A stretch of 64,000 bases of DNA, taken from assembly GCF_007860105.1 (NCBI RefSeq), contig NZ_SJPU01000001.1:1220018-1284017 (forward strand). Direction: 5' to 3'. The stretch's first letter is position 1, and each line of letters begins with the position of its first letter. The stretch comes from Allorhodopirellula heiligendammensis (GTDB taxonomy: Bacteria > Planctomycetota > Planctomycetia > Pirellulales > Pirellulaceae). A program made the position numbers and the translations under genes. The notes below the pieces were generated by a model. The model was not told the DNA's origin. It did no database searches and was given only the letters and a program-made list of their open reading frames with translations. Shown piece by piece: positions 18,850-28,106 of the stretch.

Positions 18850-20592
18850 ATGCCAACCCCGCCCCCCTCGTCGCCTGATCCCACCAATCTGCGCAGCCAT
18901 CGTTGGTTCGGGCCAGATGATCTACGTTCATTTGGGCATCGCTCGCGACTCAAGGGAATGGGCCTCGCCGATGACGACTATATGGGAAAACCGGTCATCG
19001 GGATTCTCAACACGTGGAGTGATCTTAACACATGCCACTCACACCTGCGGCATCGCGCCGAAGAAATAAAGCGCGGTGTCTGGCAGGCAGGCGGGTTTCC
19101 TGTCGAAGTTCCAATGATGTCCTTGGGCGAGATGTTGATGAAGCCATCGACAATGCTCTATCGCAACCTGCTTGCGATGGAAACCGAGGAGGTTCTTCGT
19201 TGCCATCCGATCGACGCGGCGATCCTGATGGGGGGATGTGATAAGACGACGCCCGCGTTGTTGATGGGGGCCATCAGCGCTGACTTGCCTGCGATGTTCT
19301 TTCCCGCTGGACCGATGCTCAATGCCCGTTGGAAAAAAGAAACGCTTGGCAGCGGCAGTGATGCGTGGAAATACTGGGCGGAGCGGCGGGCGGGAAATCT
19401 CTGTGATCAATCGTGGTGCCAGATCGAAAACGCTATCGCCAGGTCACCCGGCCACTGCATGACGATGGGCACTGCATCGACAATGACCGCAATCGCCGAA
19501 GCGATGGGAATGTCACTCCCCGGGGCCTCATCAATTCCCGCAGTATTGTCAGAGCATTCACGACTGGCGACGTTATACGGCCGCCGGATTGTTGAAATGG
19601 CCTGGGAAAATTTGAAGCCATCAAGCCTGCTAACGGCAGCCTCGTTTGACAACGCAATCATCACCGATATGGCGATCGGTGGCTCGACGAACGCAATCAT
19701 TCATGTCATCGCGATGGCTCGACGCGCCGGTATTCCGCTGACTCTGGATCGCTTTGATGAACTTTCACGATCCACACCTGTGGTGGCCAACGTGCGACCC
19801 TCAGGCGACAAATACCTGATGGAAGACTTTTACAACGCGGGTGGATTGACCGCACTGATGAAACAGATTGAATCCTTGCTCGACACAACCTGCCTCACCG
19901 TCAGTGGGCGAACACTCGGTGAGAATCTCGTCGATGCCGAGGTGCACGACGACGACGTCATCCGCTCGCTTGATCGCCCCGTCTCCACCGCCGGGGGAAC
20001 CTTTGTTCTGCGCGGTAACTTGGCACCGCAAGGCTGCGTCGTCAAACCGTCCGCCGCCGATCCTCGGCTTTTCGACCATACTGGCACGGCAGTTGTTTTC
20101 GAAAACTACCCTGACATGAAAGCCCGCTTGAACGACGAGAGTCTTGATATCACTGCCGACTCGGTACTCGTGCTCCGCAGCGCCGGCCCCCTCGGTGCCC
20201 CCGGGTTCCCGGAATGGGGCATGTTGCCGATTCCCGATCGCTTGCTCAAAGCTGGCGTTCGTGATCTTGTCCGAATTTCCGATTCACGGATGAGCGGTAC
20301 GAGCTATGGCATGTGCATTCTCCACGTTTCGCCGGAGTCCCACCTAGGTGGCCCGTTGGCGCTAGTGCAAACGGGCGACAAGATTCATCTCAATGTCAAC
20401 GAGCGCCGCCTCGATCTCTTGGTCGATGACGACGAACTCGCTCGCCGGCGCGCCGCCTGGACGCCGCCGGAACTGCACTACGAGCGAGGCTACGGTCAAC
20501 TTTTTTGCAAACATGTCACGCAGGCAAACGACGGTTGCGACTTCGATTTTCTTCAACACGGTAAACCAACACCTGAACCGGATATTTTCTGA
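18850..20592 (+). CDS. IlvD/Edd-family dehydratase, probably a sugar-acid dehydratase
   Basis: A 580-residue Fe-S dehydratase. The three cluster-binding cysteines are visible in LNTCHSH, MGGCDKTTPA and GHCMTMGTASTM. The GCDKTTPALLMGA form and the start FGHRSRLKGMGL resemble the L-arabonate / D-xylonate-type branch rather than biosynthetic dihydroxy-acid dehydratase (IlvD). These enzymes remove water from an aldonic acid to give a 2-keto-3-deoxy acid. The next gene, 1 nt downstream, is a DapA-type lyase, and a GntP permease diverges from it 45 nt away. Together they suggest uptake and non-phosphorylating breakdown of an aldonic acid. The exact sugar is not readable from sequence. Confidence 0.85.
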   Translation: MPTPPPSSPDPTNLRSHRWFGPDDLRSFGHRSRLKGMGLADDDYMGKPVIGILNTWSDLNTCHSHLRHRAEEIKRGVWQAGGFPVEVPMMSLGEMLMKPSTMLYRNLLAMETEEVLRCHPIDAAILMGGCDKTTPALLMGAISADLPAMFFPAGPMLNARWKKETLGSGSDAWKYWAERRAGNLCDQSWCQIENAIARSPGHCMTMGTASTMTAIAEAMGMSLPGASSIPAVLSEHSRLATLYGRRIVEMAWENLKPSSLLTAASFDNAIITDMAIGGSTNAIIHVIAMARRAGIPLTLDRFDELSRSTPVVANVRPSGDKYLMEDFYNAGGLTALMKQIESLLDTTCLTVSGRTLGENLVDAEVHDDDVIRSLDRPVSTAGGTFVLRGNLAPQGCVVKPSAADPRLFDHTGTAVVFENYPDMKARLNDESLDITADSVLVLRSAGPLGAPGFPEWGMLPIPDRLLKAGVRDLVRISDSRMSGTSYGMCILHVSPESHLGGPLALVQTGDKIHLNVNERRLDLLVDDDELARRRAAWTPPELHYERGYGQLFCKHVTQANDGCDFDFLQHGKPTPEPDIF

Positions 20593-20593
20593 T

Positions 20594-21508
20594 ATGAACA
20601 CCCAACCTATTACCCCAGAACTCTTGGCGAGTTCCGTCATTGCCGTGCCCCCTTTAGCACGTGACAGCAATCTTGCAATTGATCGAGCTGAGAACCAAAG
20701 AATGGTCCAGTATCTCGAGCAGGGAGGAGTCACCACTCTGCTGTATGGAGGCAATGCAGTTCTCTACCACATCGCGTTGAGCGAGTACGCGGACCTGCTA
20801 GGGATGCTGGCAGATGTTTCGAGTGACACGACGACCGTGATTCCCTCGGTCGGCCCGTCCTATGGCATGATGATGGATCAAGCGACGATTCTGCGAGATT
20901 TTGACTATCCCACCGTCATGGTTCTGCCCCAAGAAGCCATTGCCACCACAAGCGGCATCACGACGGGAACTCGTAAGTTTGCCGAAGCCTTCGGGAAACC
21001 GGTCGTCTTGTATCTCAAACACGACCGTTACATGGAACCTGAGCAAGTTCGCGGCCTGGTCGACGATGGTCTGGTCTCAGCGATCAAGTATGCCGTCGTC
21101 CGCGATAATACCGAGGATGATCCTTATCTGCGAGAGATCATCGACGCTGTTGGTCCCGAGTTGATTGTCAGCGGAATTGGCGAACAACCCGCGATCATTC
21201 ACATGCGAGATTTCGGTCTCACCGGATTTACCTCTGGATGTATCTGCATCACCCCCGCACTGAGCATGCGGATGCTGCATGCAATTCAAGCGGAACGGTA
21301 CGACGAAGCGGAAGAGATCCGCCAGCAATTTTGTGAGCTGGAGGATCTGCGAAACAGTATCAATCCCATTCGCGTTCTCCATGAAGCGGTCGGTTTCGCC
21401 GGTATCGCAAAGACTGGCCCAATCCTACCGCTGCTCAGTGGAATCAGCGATTCCGAATCGAAACTCGTTGAGCAGGCCGCCAAGTCACTCTATCCAGCCA
21501 GCAAATAG
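20594..21508 (+). CDS. DapA-family lyase/synthase (2-keto-3-deoxy-acid aldolase or dehydratase type)
   Basis: A 304-residue TIM-barrel protein of the dihydrodipicolinate-synthase/N-acetylneuraminate-lyase superfamily. The Schiff-base Lys is in SAIKYAVVR (about residue 162), and a Gly-rich strand YGGNAVLYH replaces the GTTGE of true DapA, so lysine biosynthesis is unlikely. It starts 1 nt after the dehydratase stop (the frame is open upstream but overlaps that gene), so the two act together. Its likely job is to cleave or dehydrate the 2-keto-3-deoxy sugar acid the dehydratase makes. Which of the two reactions cannot be decided by eye. Confidence 0.82.
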   Translation: MNTQPITPELLASSVIAVPPLARDSNLAIDRAENQRMVQYLEQGGVTTLLYGGNAVLYHIALSEYADLLGMLADVSSDTTTVIPSVGPSYGMMMDQATILRDFDYPTVMVLPQEAIATTSGITTGTRKFAEAFGKPVVLYLKHDRYMEPEQVRGLVDDGLVSAIKYAVVRDNTEDDPYLREIIDAVGPELIVSGIGEQPAIIHMRDFGLTGFTSGCICITPALSMRMLHAIQAERYDEAEEIRQQFCELEDLRNSINPIRVLHEAVGFAGIAKTGPILPLLSGISDSESKLVEQAAKSLYPASK

Positions 21509-21522
21509 CTGCATCGGAGGCG

Positions 21523-21548
21523 TCGCTCGGGAGCAACCTCCCGAGCGA
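21523..21548 (+). terminator. Perfect GC-rich hairpin after the dehydratase/lyase operon
   Basis: CGCTCGGGAG, the loop CAAC, then CTCCCGAGCG; with the flanking T/A pair the stem is 11 bp and perfect. It lies 15 nt after the lyase stop codon. No T-run follows, so it is not a classic intrinsic terminator; it may act with Rho or protect the mRNA 3' end. Confidence 0.6.
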
Positions 21549-21758
21549 TCACGTAGCGGGGGTGCCAATCGCTCAATCAGCATGCTGGACTGCGGAACGA
21601 TGCGCAGTCGCTACGACGGAGCGTTCCAACAATCGCGAGTGCACCGAGCCCCAAGGCTAACAGAGTTATGGGGGCTGAATTGACAGCTACCAGCAGGCTG
21701 GTAACTTGTCGGCTCACGACAAGTTCGTGCAGTTGCATCCGTCACGTTTTGGGCTTCC

Positions 21759-23036
21759 ATGGGCATTCTAATTCCGCTGATCTTGATTTCATTCACATGC
21801 CTGTTGATCTGGCGAGCCTGTGATGGATTCGAGGTGGCGTCGAAGTATATCGGCCGCAATATGTCCGAGGGGGTGCGGGGCGGCACCATCAACGCGATTT
21901 CGAGTTCTGTGCCCGAACTATGCACGACGTTGATTGCCCTGTTCGTACTGTCCGACCGAGACGGATTTGCGATCGGCATCGGCACTACCGCGGGCAGTGC
22001 CATGTTCAACGGTATGATCATTCCAGCAGCGTGCATTCTGACTGTGATTGGATCGGTTATCTTGGGAATCCGAGTCACCTCAGTTCACGTCTCCACAAAA
22101 GTGTTACTGCGCGACGGGTTGTCTCTGATTTTCTGTGAGTTCGTGCTGATCCTGCTGATCAATGGGGAACAACTTCACTGGTGGCAGGGGCTGGTATTGA
22201 TCGGTCTCTACCTGACGTACTTTGCTTTCATGCTGTTGTCCATGAAGCAAGCAGAGGAGACCGACATCGAACCAGAGCGTGTGGAAGAAGAGGGGGATGA
22301 GGAGCGACGCGGATATTCAGCGAACTTGTTCTACTGGCTATCGCTCGGTCCCTTGTTGGATCTCGAGAACATGTTTGTGCGCGGCAAACAGCAAGAGCAG
22401 ATTGCAAAGGGAACCTGGAACGGCTGGCCATTGCTACTAACATCCACGGCAATCATCGGCGCTGCCTGCTGGTTGCTTGTCGAGGCTTGCCAATGGTTGG
22501 GCACGGGAAACGCCGAGTCCCCTCACTACACGCTGTTTGGCACCGAGCTGACGGGCCTGGGCATGCCGCCGATGTTTGTCGCTGTTATTTTCGCGTCGAT
22601 GGCTACCAGCGTGCCAGACTTGGTGATGTCGATACGCGACGCGCGCGGGGGCGACTACGACGATGCGGTCGCCAACGCACTGGGCAGCAATATCTTCGAC
22701 ATCTGTTTTGCCCTCGGCTTCCCGTTGTTTCTCTTCACCTTAGTCCACGGACCGATTGAAATGTCGGCGGACATTGCCGCCGAAAGTGGCGAGTTGCGTT
22801 TATTGCTGCTGGCGCTGACGATCATCAGTTTCTTTATCTACTACCTCGGTCGACGCGGTCGTACCCCAGAGGGTGTGTCGTACGTCGAAATGGGTCGCGG
22901 CAAAGCGATCCTATTGCTGGCGATTTACATCACATTCGTGCTCTATATCGTCGGCCGCAGCGAAGGCTATGCTGCTGCTGAATCGCTTTCCGCATACCTG
23001 CAAGGACTGCTGCACGCCTTGCCAGCCCTTGGATGA
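21759..23036 (+). CDS. Na+/Ca2+ exchanger-type cation antiporter (CaCA superfamily)
   Basis: A 425-residue membrane protein with two inverted halves. The first alpha-repeat reads NAISSSVPELCTTL ... GTTAGSAMFNGMIIPA, and the second reads FASMATSVPDLVMS ... VANALGSNIFDICFALGFP. The acidic residues in SSVPE and TSVPD are the ones that bind the cations in this family. A charged cytoplasmic loop (about 165-190, rich in Glu and Arg) separates the halves. It exchanges Ca2+ or a related cation against Na+ or K+ across the inner membrane. The 250 nt upstream have no gene, so it probably has its own promoter. Confidence 0.9.
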   Translation: MGILIPLILISFTCLLIWRACDGFEVASKYIGRNMSEGVRGGTINAISSSVPELCTTLIALFVLSDRDGFAIGIGTTAGSAMFNGMIIPAACILTVIGSVILGIRVTSVHVSTKVLLRDGLSLIFCEFVLILLINGEQLHWWQGLVLIGLYLTYFAFMLLSMKQAEETDIEPERVEEEGDEERRGYSANLFYWLSLGPLLDLENMFVRGKQQEQIAKGTWNGWPLLLTSTAIIGAACWLLVEACQWLGTGNAESPHYTLFGTELTGLGMPPMFVAVIFASMATSVPDLVMSIRDARGGDYDDAVANALGSNIFDICFALGFPLFLFTLVHGPIEMSADIAAESGELRLLLLALTIISFFIYYLGRRGRTPEGVSYVEMGRGKAILLLAIYITFVLYIVGRSEGYAAAESLSAYLQGLLHALPALG

Positions 23037-23175
23037 TGCCACCCAATCACCGCTGCCGCAAGATAGAATCAGTTCGGCTGGCCGCTTTGACAACTCACCC
23101 GCAGAGGGTTCGATACCGGCGTTCGCAGATGCAACGAGTGCGGGCCTGCGCACTTGGCCAGCCAGGTGCCTCAGT

Positions 23176-24516
23176 CTAGTTGTCCACGCACGTTTCCAAG
23201 AACCGTGCCAAGCGGTGGAAGTCGGAGTTTTGCTCGATAAAACGCACTTTCGTCACCAGAGTTTGCGGATCGACGAGGTCATCGAAGGGCACGAAGTGCA
23301 AGTCGAACTGTCCGGCCACCGACACCATCACCCCATTGAGTTTTTCCTCGACGAGAGCCCGGTACGCTCCCACACCCAGCTGGGAACCGAGCAACACGTC
23401 GTAGGCTTGCGGCGGTGCACATCGTGCTTCGTATCCCATCTGCAACCCGTTGACCTTGCGGTACTTGCCAGTGCGTTCGGTGTATCGCTCACCAATTAAG
23501 CGTGAGATTAACGCCGAGAGATTGATCGATGAAATGTTGATGTGGCCGTGGTCATCTCGACTAACCCCTTCGAGATATTTTGCCGGCAGGAACTCGGCCA
23601 TTCCTTCGGCAATCACAATCGTTCCGTAGGGACGCCCATCGCGTTCGCGGGCCAGCATCATGTCAACCATACGGTCAATGACTCGCTCTAGCGCCATGAC
23701 CTTGCGAGTGGCCCCGGTTTCGGCATTCACGACTTCCTCATCAGCGAGGGCGCCCGTGATGTCCTCGACGCTGAGCACCATGCTCGCTTCACCAGCAATC
23801 GCCGCTCCATACGCCAACCATCCCGCGCTGCGTCCCATGGCTTCGCACAAGAAATAGGCTCGTCCCGCCGCCGCATCAAAGTTAAGATTGCGAATCTCTT
23901 CGGCGAGTGTTTCGACGGCGGTGAAGAACCCAAACGTAAAGTCGATCCCGGAGTAGTCGTTGTCGATCGTCTTGGGCAGGTGGACCACAGGGAATCGCCT
24001 CGCATCACCTGGCAAATTGTCCTGAAACATTTTCAGTTTGTTTGCAGTCTTGAGCGTGTCGTCTCCGCCAATGGAAATCAACGCATCGATCTCGAGCGAG
24101 CAAAGTCCTTCATAGACCCGCCGTAGCGGCGCGACCAGCTCGGGGTCTTTCAAGTGTTCAGGGCTGCTGACATGTTTGCCCGGATTGGTGCGTGCAGTCC
24201 CGATCATGATACCGCGGCTGCTGCGAGCATTGATCAGCGTGTCGTGCGAGAATCGAATGTAATCTTCGCCTTCACACAGTGGACCTGCCGCGGTGTATTC
24301 CGCCAAGCGACTATAGCCGTGTTTGATCCCAAACACTTGAGCGCCTTCCTCGAGAAACGAAAAGGCAGCGGTACTGATAACCGCATTAGCTGCCGGCGCC
24401 GGACCTCCCGCGAACAGGATGGCGACGCGTTTGATGTCGAGATTGTGATGGGCCAGCTCAGGCACGGCGTCACGCTTGTGGTTAGGGGAGAAAGATTGGG
24501 GACTGCGATGTCTCAT
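23176..24516 (-). CDS. pfp: 6-phosphofructokinase, probably pyrophosphate-dependent
   Basis: A 446-residue enzyme of the PfkA family that phosphorylates fructose 6-phosphate. Two positions that report the phosphoryl donor point to pyrophosphate: GGDDT (150-154), where ATP enzymes have GGDGS, and PKTIDND (181-187), where ATP enzymes have PGTIDND. Other family motifs are EAMGRSAGWLAYG and GYEARCAPPQAYD. It is longer than bacterial ATP-PFK (about 320 residues), as expected for PPi forms. The reaction is reversible and would serve glycolysis and gluconeogenesis. The start is uncertain within the first 25 residues; the polar N-terminus before IKRVAILFAGG may be shorter. Confidence 0.88.
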   Translation of the reverse strand: MRHRSPQSFSPNHKRDAVPELAHHNLDIKRVAILFAGGPAPAANAVISTAAFSFLEEGAQVFGIKHGYSRLAEYTAAGPLCEGEDYIRFSHDTLINARSSRGIMIGTARTNPGKHVSSPEHLKDPELVAPLRRVYEGLCSLEIDALISIGGDDTLKTANKLKMFQDNLPGDARRFPVVHLPKTIDNDYSGIDFTFGFFTAVETLAEEIRNLNFDAAAGRAYFLCEAMGRSAGWLAYGAAIAGEASMVLSVEDITGALADEEVVNAETGATRKVMALERVIDRMVDMMLARERDGRPYGTIVIAEGMAEFLPAKYLEGVSRDDHGHINISSINLSALISRLIGERYTERTGKYRKVNGLQMGYEARCAPPQAYDVLLGSQLGVGAYRALVEEKLNGVMVSVAGQFDLHFVPFDDLVDPQTLVTKVRFIEQNSDFHRLARFLETCVDN

Positions 24517-24581
24517 GTTCTGGGGAACGGACCAGATTCTAAGGATTTACGGTCGCTCGCCAAGATATCTGATTTTGCGAA

Positions 24582-25577
24582 CTACATGTTGCGGAAGTAC
24601 TCGACGCTCGCCGCGATTTCCTGCTTTGCGGTTGCCACAGGCATCTCAGACCTCCCCACAATGAACGGGCCTCGATAGGGAATATCCTCCAGTTGGCCGA
24701 GCAGCGAAGGAAAATCGGTTGTCCCCTGACCGACCGGAACTGCAATTCCCCGCCCAGCGGAGAGATCGAGCACGCCGTCGACCGCGTTCACAATACGAAT
24801 CCGATCGCCGAGGGCCGCAACGGCGTCACTGACGCTATGCCGGTTGATAATCAATTGCCCGGGATTGAGCGCTACGGCAATATACGATTCGGCACTCATA
24901 TCAATCAAACTGGCTAAATGCGCCCCAGGCTCAGTCCCCGTTTCTGCGGCGAAAAATGCACCCACTCGCGCACCGAACCGTCCCAGGTCGTCGAGCACTT
25001 CACGCATGGTGTTCCAGCGTGGGTCAACCTGCTCACCACCGCCATCGGCGGATCCGGCATGACTGCCTGCGGATATGTTGCCGTGCGACGATGCACCGGC
25101 GACCCAGGCCTGGGCTTCGGCGACGCTCAATCCCTCGGGCGGCATCGCAGAACTGATGACGGTTGATCCGAACGCCCCTGTCGTTTTCGCTGGCGTCCCT
25201 GCGCCACGCCGCGATGCTGGTGGAGTGGGGACAGGGCCAATCTGGTTGACAACCAAAGGGGCACCAAGTCGATAGGCGGCACGCATCGCATCTTTCGTGG
25301 CGTCGACCCGGCGGTCCAAGTTCGGCAAGTAATCGAATCCAAACCGGGTCGGCAGTCGGATCGAGGCAACTTTCAGATTCAGGTCATCGAGTATCTTTCG
25401 CACCGTGCGTACGGCAGTGTCGGATATCTCGGAAACGTCGAGTAATTGTCTTCCGCACAACTCGACACTCGTCGCGCCCGTTGCGGCCACCCAACCCAAC
25501 GTACGTCGCAGGGATGCCGCCGAGGGGGTCTGCTCGCCCAACGCATCCACCCGCACACCAATTTTCATTTCTGCCAT
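24582..25577 (-). CDS. Xylose-isomerase-like TIM-barrel protein with a low-complexity insert
   Basis: A 331-residue protein that looks like the sugar-phosphate isomerase/epimerase (AP-endonuclease-2-like) barrel: TGATSVELCGRQLL, LNLKVASIRLP, AYRLGAPLVVNQIG, VGAFFAAETG, VALNPGQLIINR, IRIVNAVDG, PVGQGTTDF. Residues about 117-183 are Gly/Ala/Ser/Pro-rich and do not fit the barrel; they look like an insertion between two strands. The substrate is unknown, though such proteins usually isomerise or epimerise sugars or inositols. It lies between the phosphofructokinase and RNase Y genes, all read leftward with gaps of 65 and 75 nt, so a shared transcript is possible. Confidence 0.7.
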   Translation of the reverse strand: MAEMKIGVRVDALGEQTPSAASLRRTLGWVAATGATSVELCGRQLLDVSEISDTAVRTVRKILDDLNLKVASIRLPTRFGFDYLPNLDRRVDATKDAMRAAYRLGAPLVVNQIGPVPTPPASRRGAGTPAKTTGAFGSTVISSAMPPEGLSVAEAQAWVAGASSHGNISAGSHAGSADGGGEQVDPRWNTMREVLDDLGRFGARVGAFFAAETGTEPGAHLASLIDMSAESYIAVALNPGQLIINRHSVSDAVAALGDRIRIVNAVDGVLDLSAGRGIAVPVGQGTTDFPSLLGQLEDIPYRGPFIVGRSEMPVATAKQEIAASVEYFRNM

Positions 25578-25652
25578 TTTTGCTACCTGTTTGCGTACTT
25601 AAATTCTGCGTTTTGAATTCGAATCTCGCGACAGTCTCCGTCGCGAGCGTAG

Positions 25653-27314
25653 CTACTTCGCCGTACTTGTGAATCTCGCCTCGCGAACGACCGTGACTTT
25701 AATCTCACCAGGATAGGTGAGCTCTTTTTCGAAGCAGAGGGCAATGTCACGACAGATCGTCGCAGCGGACTCATCGCTGATTTTGCCACTGCTGACGATC
25801 ACACGGACCTCACGTCCCGCGGAGATCGCGTAGGCCTGTTGAACGCCATCGAAGCGGTGGGCAATCGACTCGAGTTCCTCCATTCGCTTGACGTAACGCT
25901 CGAGCGATTCTCGCCGGGCCCCCGGGCGACTGGCGCTGCAGGCGTCGGCGGTTGCCACGAGCATCGTGTAAGGGTGCTCAGTGACAACTTCGTCGTGGTG
26001 ACCTCGAGCAGCATGGACGACCTCTTGGCACTCTTTGTGTCGTTGCAAGAGATCGCCGCCAATCTTTGGATGCCCACCTTCGAGTTCGTGGTCAGCTGCC
26101 TTGCCGATATCATGCAGCAGTCCCGCGCGGCGGGCAAGGTCTCCGTCCATGTCAATCATCTCCGCCATCATTCCCGACAGAAACGCAACTTCGACGCTGT
26201 GCCGCAGCACGTTCTGGCTGTACGAAGTCCGAAAATGCAACCGTCCGAGCATCTCGATTACTCGGTCGTGCAGACCGGAAACATTGACTTCGCTCGCAGC
26301 CTCCTGGCCCTTCTTGATAATGAACGTTTTGATCTCCTGCGTCGTCTGTTCAACCATCTCCTCGATCTTCGAAGGATGAATGCGACCATCGGCAATCAGC
26401 TTCTCCAATGACAGACGAGCAATCTCACGGCGCACCGGATCAAAGCCACTGACCACGACGACTCCGGGCGTATCGTCGATGATCAGGTCCATGCCCGTCG
26501 CTGCTTCGAAGGCGCGAATGTTTCGACCATCTCGGCCGATGATGCGGCCCTTCATGTCATCACTCGGCACCCCAACGGTGCTCGTCGTCGTATCGGCGGT
26601 ATGCGGAGACGCGTAACGCTGCATCGCCGTCAACAACATCTCGCGGGCCTGGTCGTCTACTCGGCGGGAAAGCTCACGCTGTTGCTTCAGCACGGCGGCC
26701 CCAATCTCGTGCTCAAGATCGACGTGCACCGATTCAATCAACTTCGCCGCTGCTTGTTCCTCCGTCATGCCGCTGATCTGCTCCAGCGTGCGTTGACCTT
26801 CTTGAACGAGTCGGTCCAACTCAGCGCGTTGTTCGGTCAGCTCGCGCATCTGCGCAGCCAATCGCGTTTGACTATTCTCGAGCCCACGCTGCGCTTTCTG
26901 AAGGGTCTCCTGGTTGGCCGCAAGTTGGTCCTCACGGATGTCCAGTTTGCGGTCTCTTGCCGCCTCCTTTTCCTTCAGCAGCGCGACCTCACGCTCGGTT
27001 GCGAGCTTGATAGAAATTGCGTTTTCACGCGCTTCGAGGACGACTTTCGCTGCGCTGGTTTCGGCGTCACGTTGGGCTGCGGAAAGCAGCGCTGCGGCTT
27101 CGCTGCGTAAACGTTCGTCGCGTTTGATGGCCTGCCGCCGTACCCAGCCCAGCACAACGGCGATGCCAAGGAAGAAACAGACGAGACAGTAGAGAATCGT
27201 GGTAGCGATTTCGGGATTCATATTGATTTGCGATCCGCCTGCTTTCATCGACGCTTCGCTTGATTCGTTGCATGCCGACGCTGTGAAGGACTCCACAGGC
27301 ATATCTCGCTGCAA
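25653..27314 (-). CDS. rny: Ribonuclease Y
   Basis: This membrane-anchored endoribonuclease starts mRNA decay. Domains in order: a membrane helix (about 36-58, [21 protein letters not shown]), a long coiled coil (about 65-210, Glu/Ala/Arg/Gln-rich), a KH RNA-binding domain ([21 protein letters not shown]), and an HD phosphohydrolase domain with its metal pair in LLHDIGKA. The 553 residues are slightly longer than usual (about 520). The first 31 residues are polar, and the ATG at 27221 (MNPEIATT), directly before the helix, is an equally good or better start. The downstream TIM-barrel gene is 75 nt away. Confidence 0.92.
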   Translation of the reverse strand: MQRDMPVESFTASACNESSEASMKAGGSQINMNPEIATTILYCLVCFFLGIAVVLGWVRRQAIKRDERLRSEAAALLSAAQRDAETSAAKVVLEARENAISIKLATEREVALLKEKEAARDRKLDIREDQLAANQETLQKAQRGLENSQTRLAAQMRELTEQRAELDRLVQEGQRTLEQISGMTEEQAAAKLIESVHVDLEHEIGAAVLKQQRELSRRVDDQAREMLLTAMQRYASPHTADTTTSTVGVPSDDMKGRIIGRDGRNIRAFEAATGMDLIIDDTPGVVVVSGFDPVRREIARLSLEKLIADGRIHPSKIEEMVEQTTQEIKTFIIKKGQEAASEVNVSGLHDRVIEMLGRLHFRTSYSQNVLRHSVEVAFLSGMMAEMIDMDGDLARRAGLLHDIGKAADHELEGGHPKIGGDLLQRHKECQEVVHAARGHHDEVVTEHPYTMLVATADACSASRPGARRESLERYVKRMEELESIAHRFDGVQQAYAISAGREVRVIVSSGKISDESAATICRDIALCFEKELTYPGEIKVTVVREARFTSTAK

Positions 27315-28106
27315 CCCACGGGCTGCTGCGAAATAGAGATGTCAGGAAGTAGGACCAGATTGTGGGCCACATGATCGGGAACTTATTCGAGCAAAAAGCG
27401 AACGTGATTCGTCGAACGCACCGGGGGATCGATGCGGTAGACGAGCGGGAGTTATTGAGTGGGGAATTTTGATGGATAAGAGACGCGAATGGTCGCGCGT
27501 CTGGTCCGATAGCATACCAGTGCCGCAGGCGTCCTGCGCGGGGGGTGATGATCCTGTCCAGCATCGTTTTCAAACGAATCGCTTCGCGTCCGCCCCTTCG
27601 ATCCACATGGTCCGAACATTCCGCGCAAGGCCTCTGGACGCTCTCCGGCAGAGCGTACTGGGACATTTTCACAGTTTGGGCTTGGCGGTTCCGCTGCGGC
27701 GATGTATGGTTTGTTCTCAGAGAACTGCCAAACGGATTGGCGGTCCATTGCCAAGGGTCGATCGGCAACAAGAAATGCAACCGCATTTGATCGACCGACG
27801 AGAACACGGTGTAGAGCCAAGGTCTCTGCTGCTCGTCTATCGGTAAACGAACCGTTTACCAACCGCTGCCAACCGACTCGGTCCTGTCGACCGACCCAGG
27901 AAAGCTGCTCCGCGTTTATGGAAATGAACGCAAATGACTTCGTGACTCTTCTTGTTAGTCCGAGGTTTCCGGAATTTCGCGTTGGCGACTTTCCTACAGC
28001 TCCCCCTTGAGCGTTTGTTCGTCAACTAAGCGTCCATCCGCTCTCGCTCGCAGTTCGTGTTGGAACGTTTTATCTCCGCAGCCATTCTTAGGCTGCCCGT
28101 CTAGAC
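27315..28106. other. Long intergenic region with one perfect dyad
   Basis: This 792-nt space separates the leftward RNase Y gene from the rightward helicase gene. Open frames on both strands overlap one another and look like chance. The clearest structure is a dyad GTTCTC-A-GAGAAC at 27713-27725, which is operator-like. The region should hold both promoters. A structured RNA cannot be excluded, but I could not match it to tmRNA, RNase P, SRP or 6S RNA. Confidence 0.4.

Noticed and set aside
18805..18900. Earlier ATG for the GntP permease
   Set aside because: It lies inside the divergent dehydratase gene and adds a polar, Arg/Gly-rich stretch before the first helix.
23120..23175. Small inverted repeat between the Na+/Ca2+ exchanger and phosphofructokinase genes as a shared terminator
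   Set aside because: The stem is 7 bp with one wobble pair and lacks a T-run; too weak to call.
27452..27862. Overlapping frames on both strands in the RNase Y/helicase gap
   Set aside because: They overlap each other, start without ribosome-binding sites, and show no motif.
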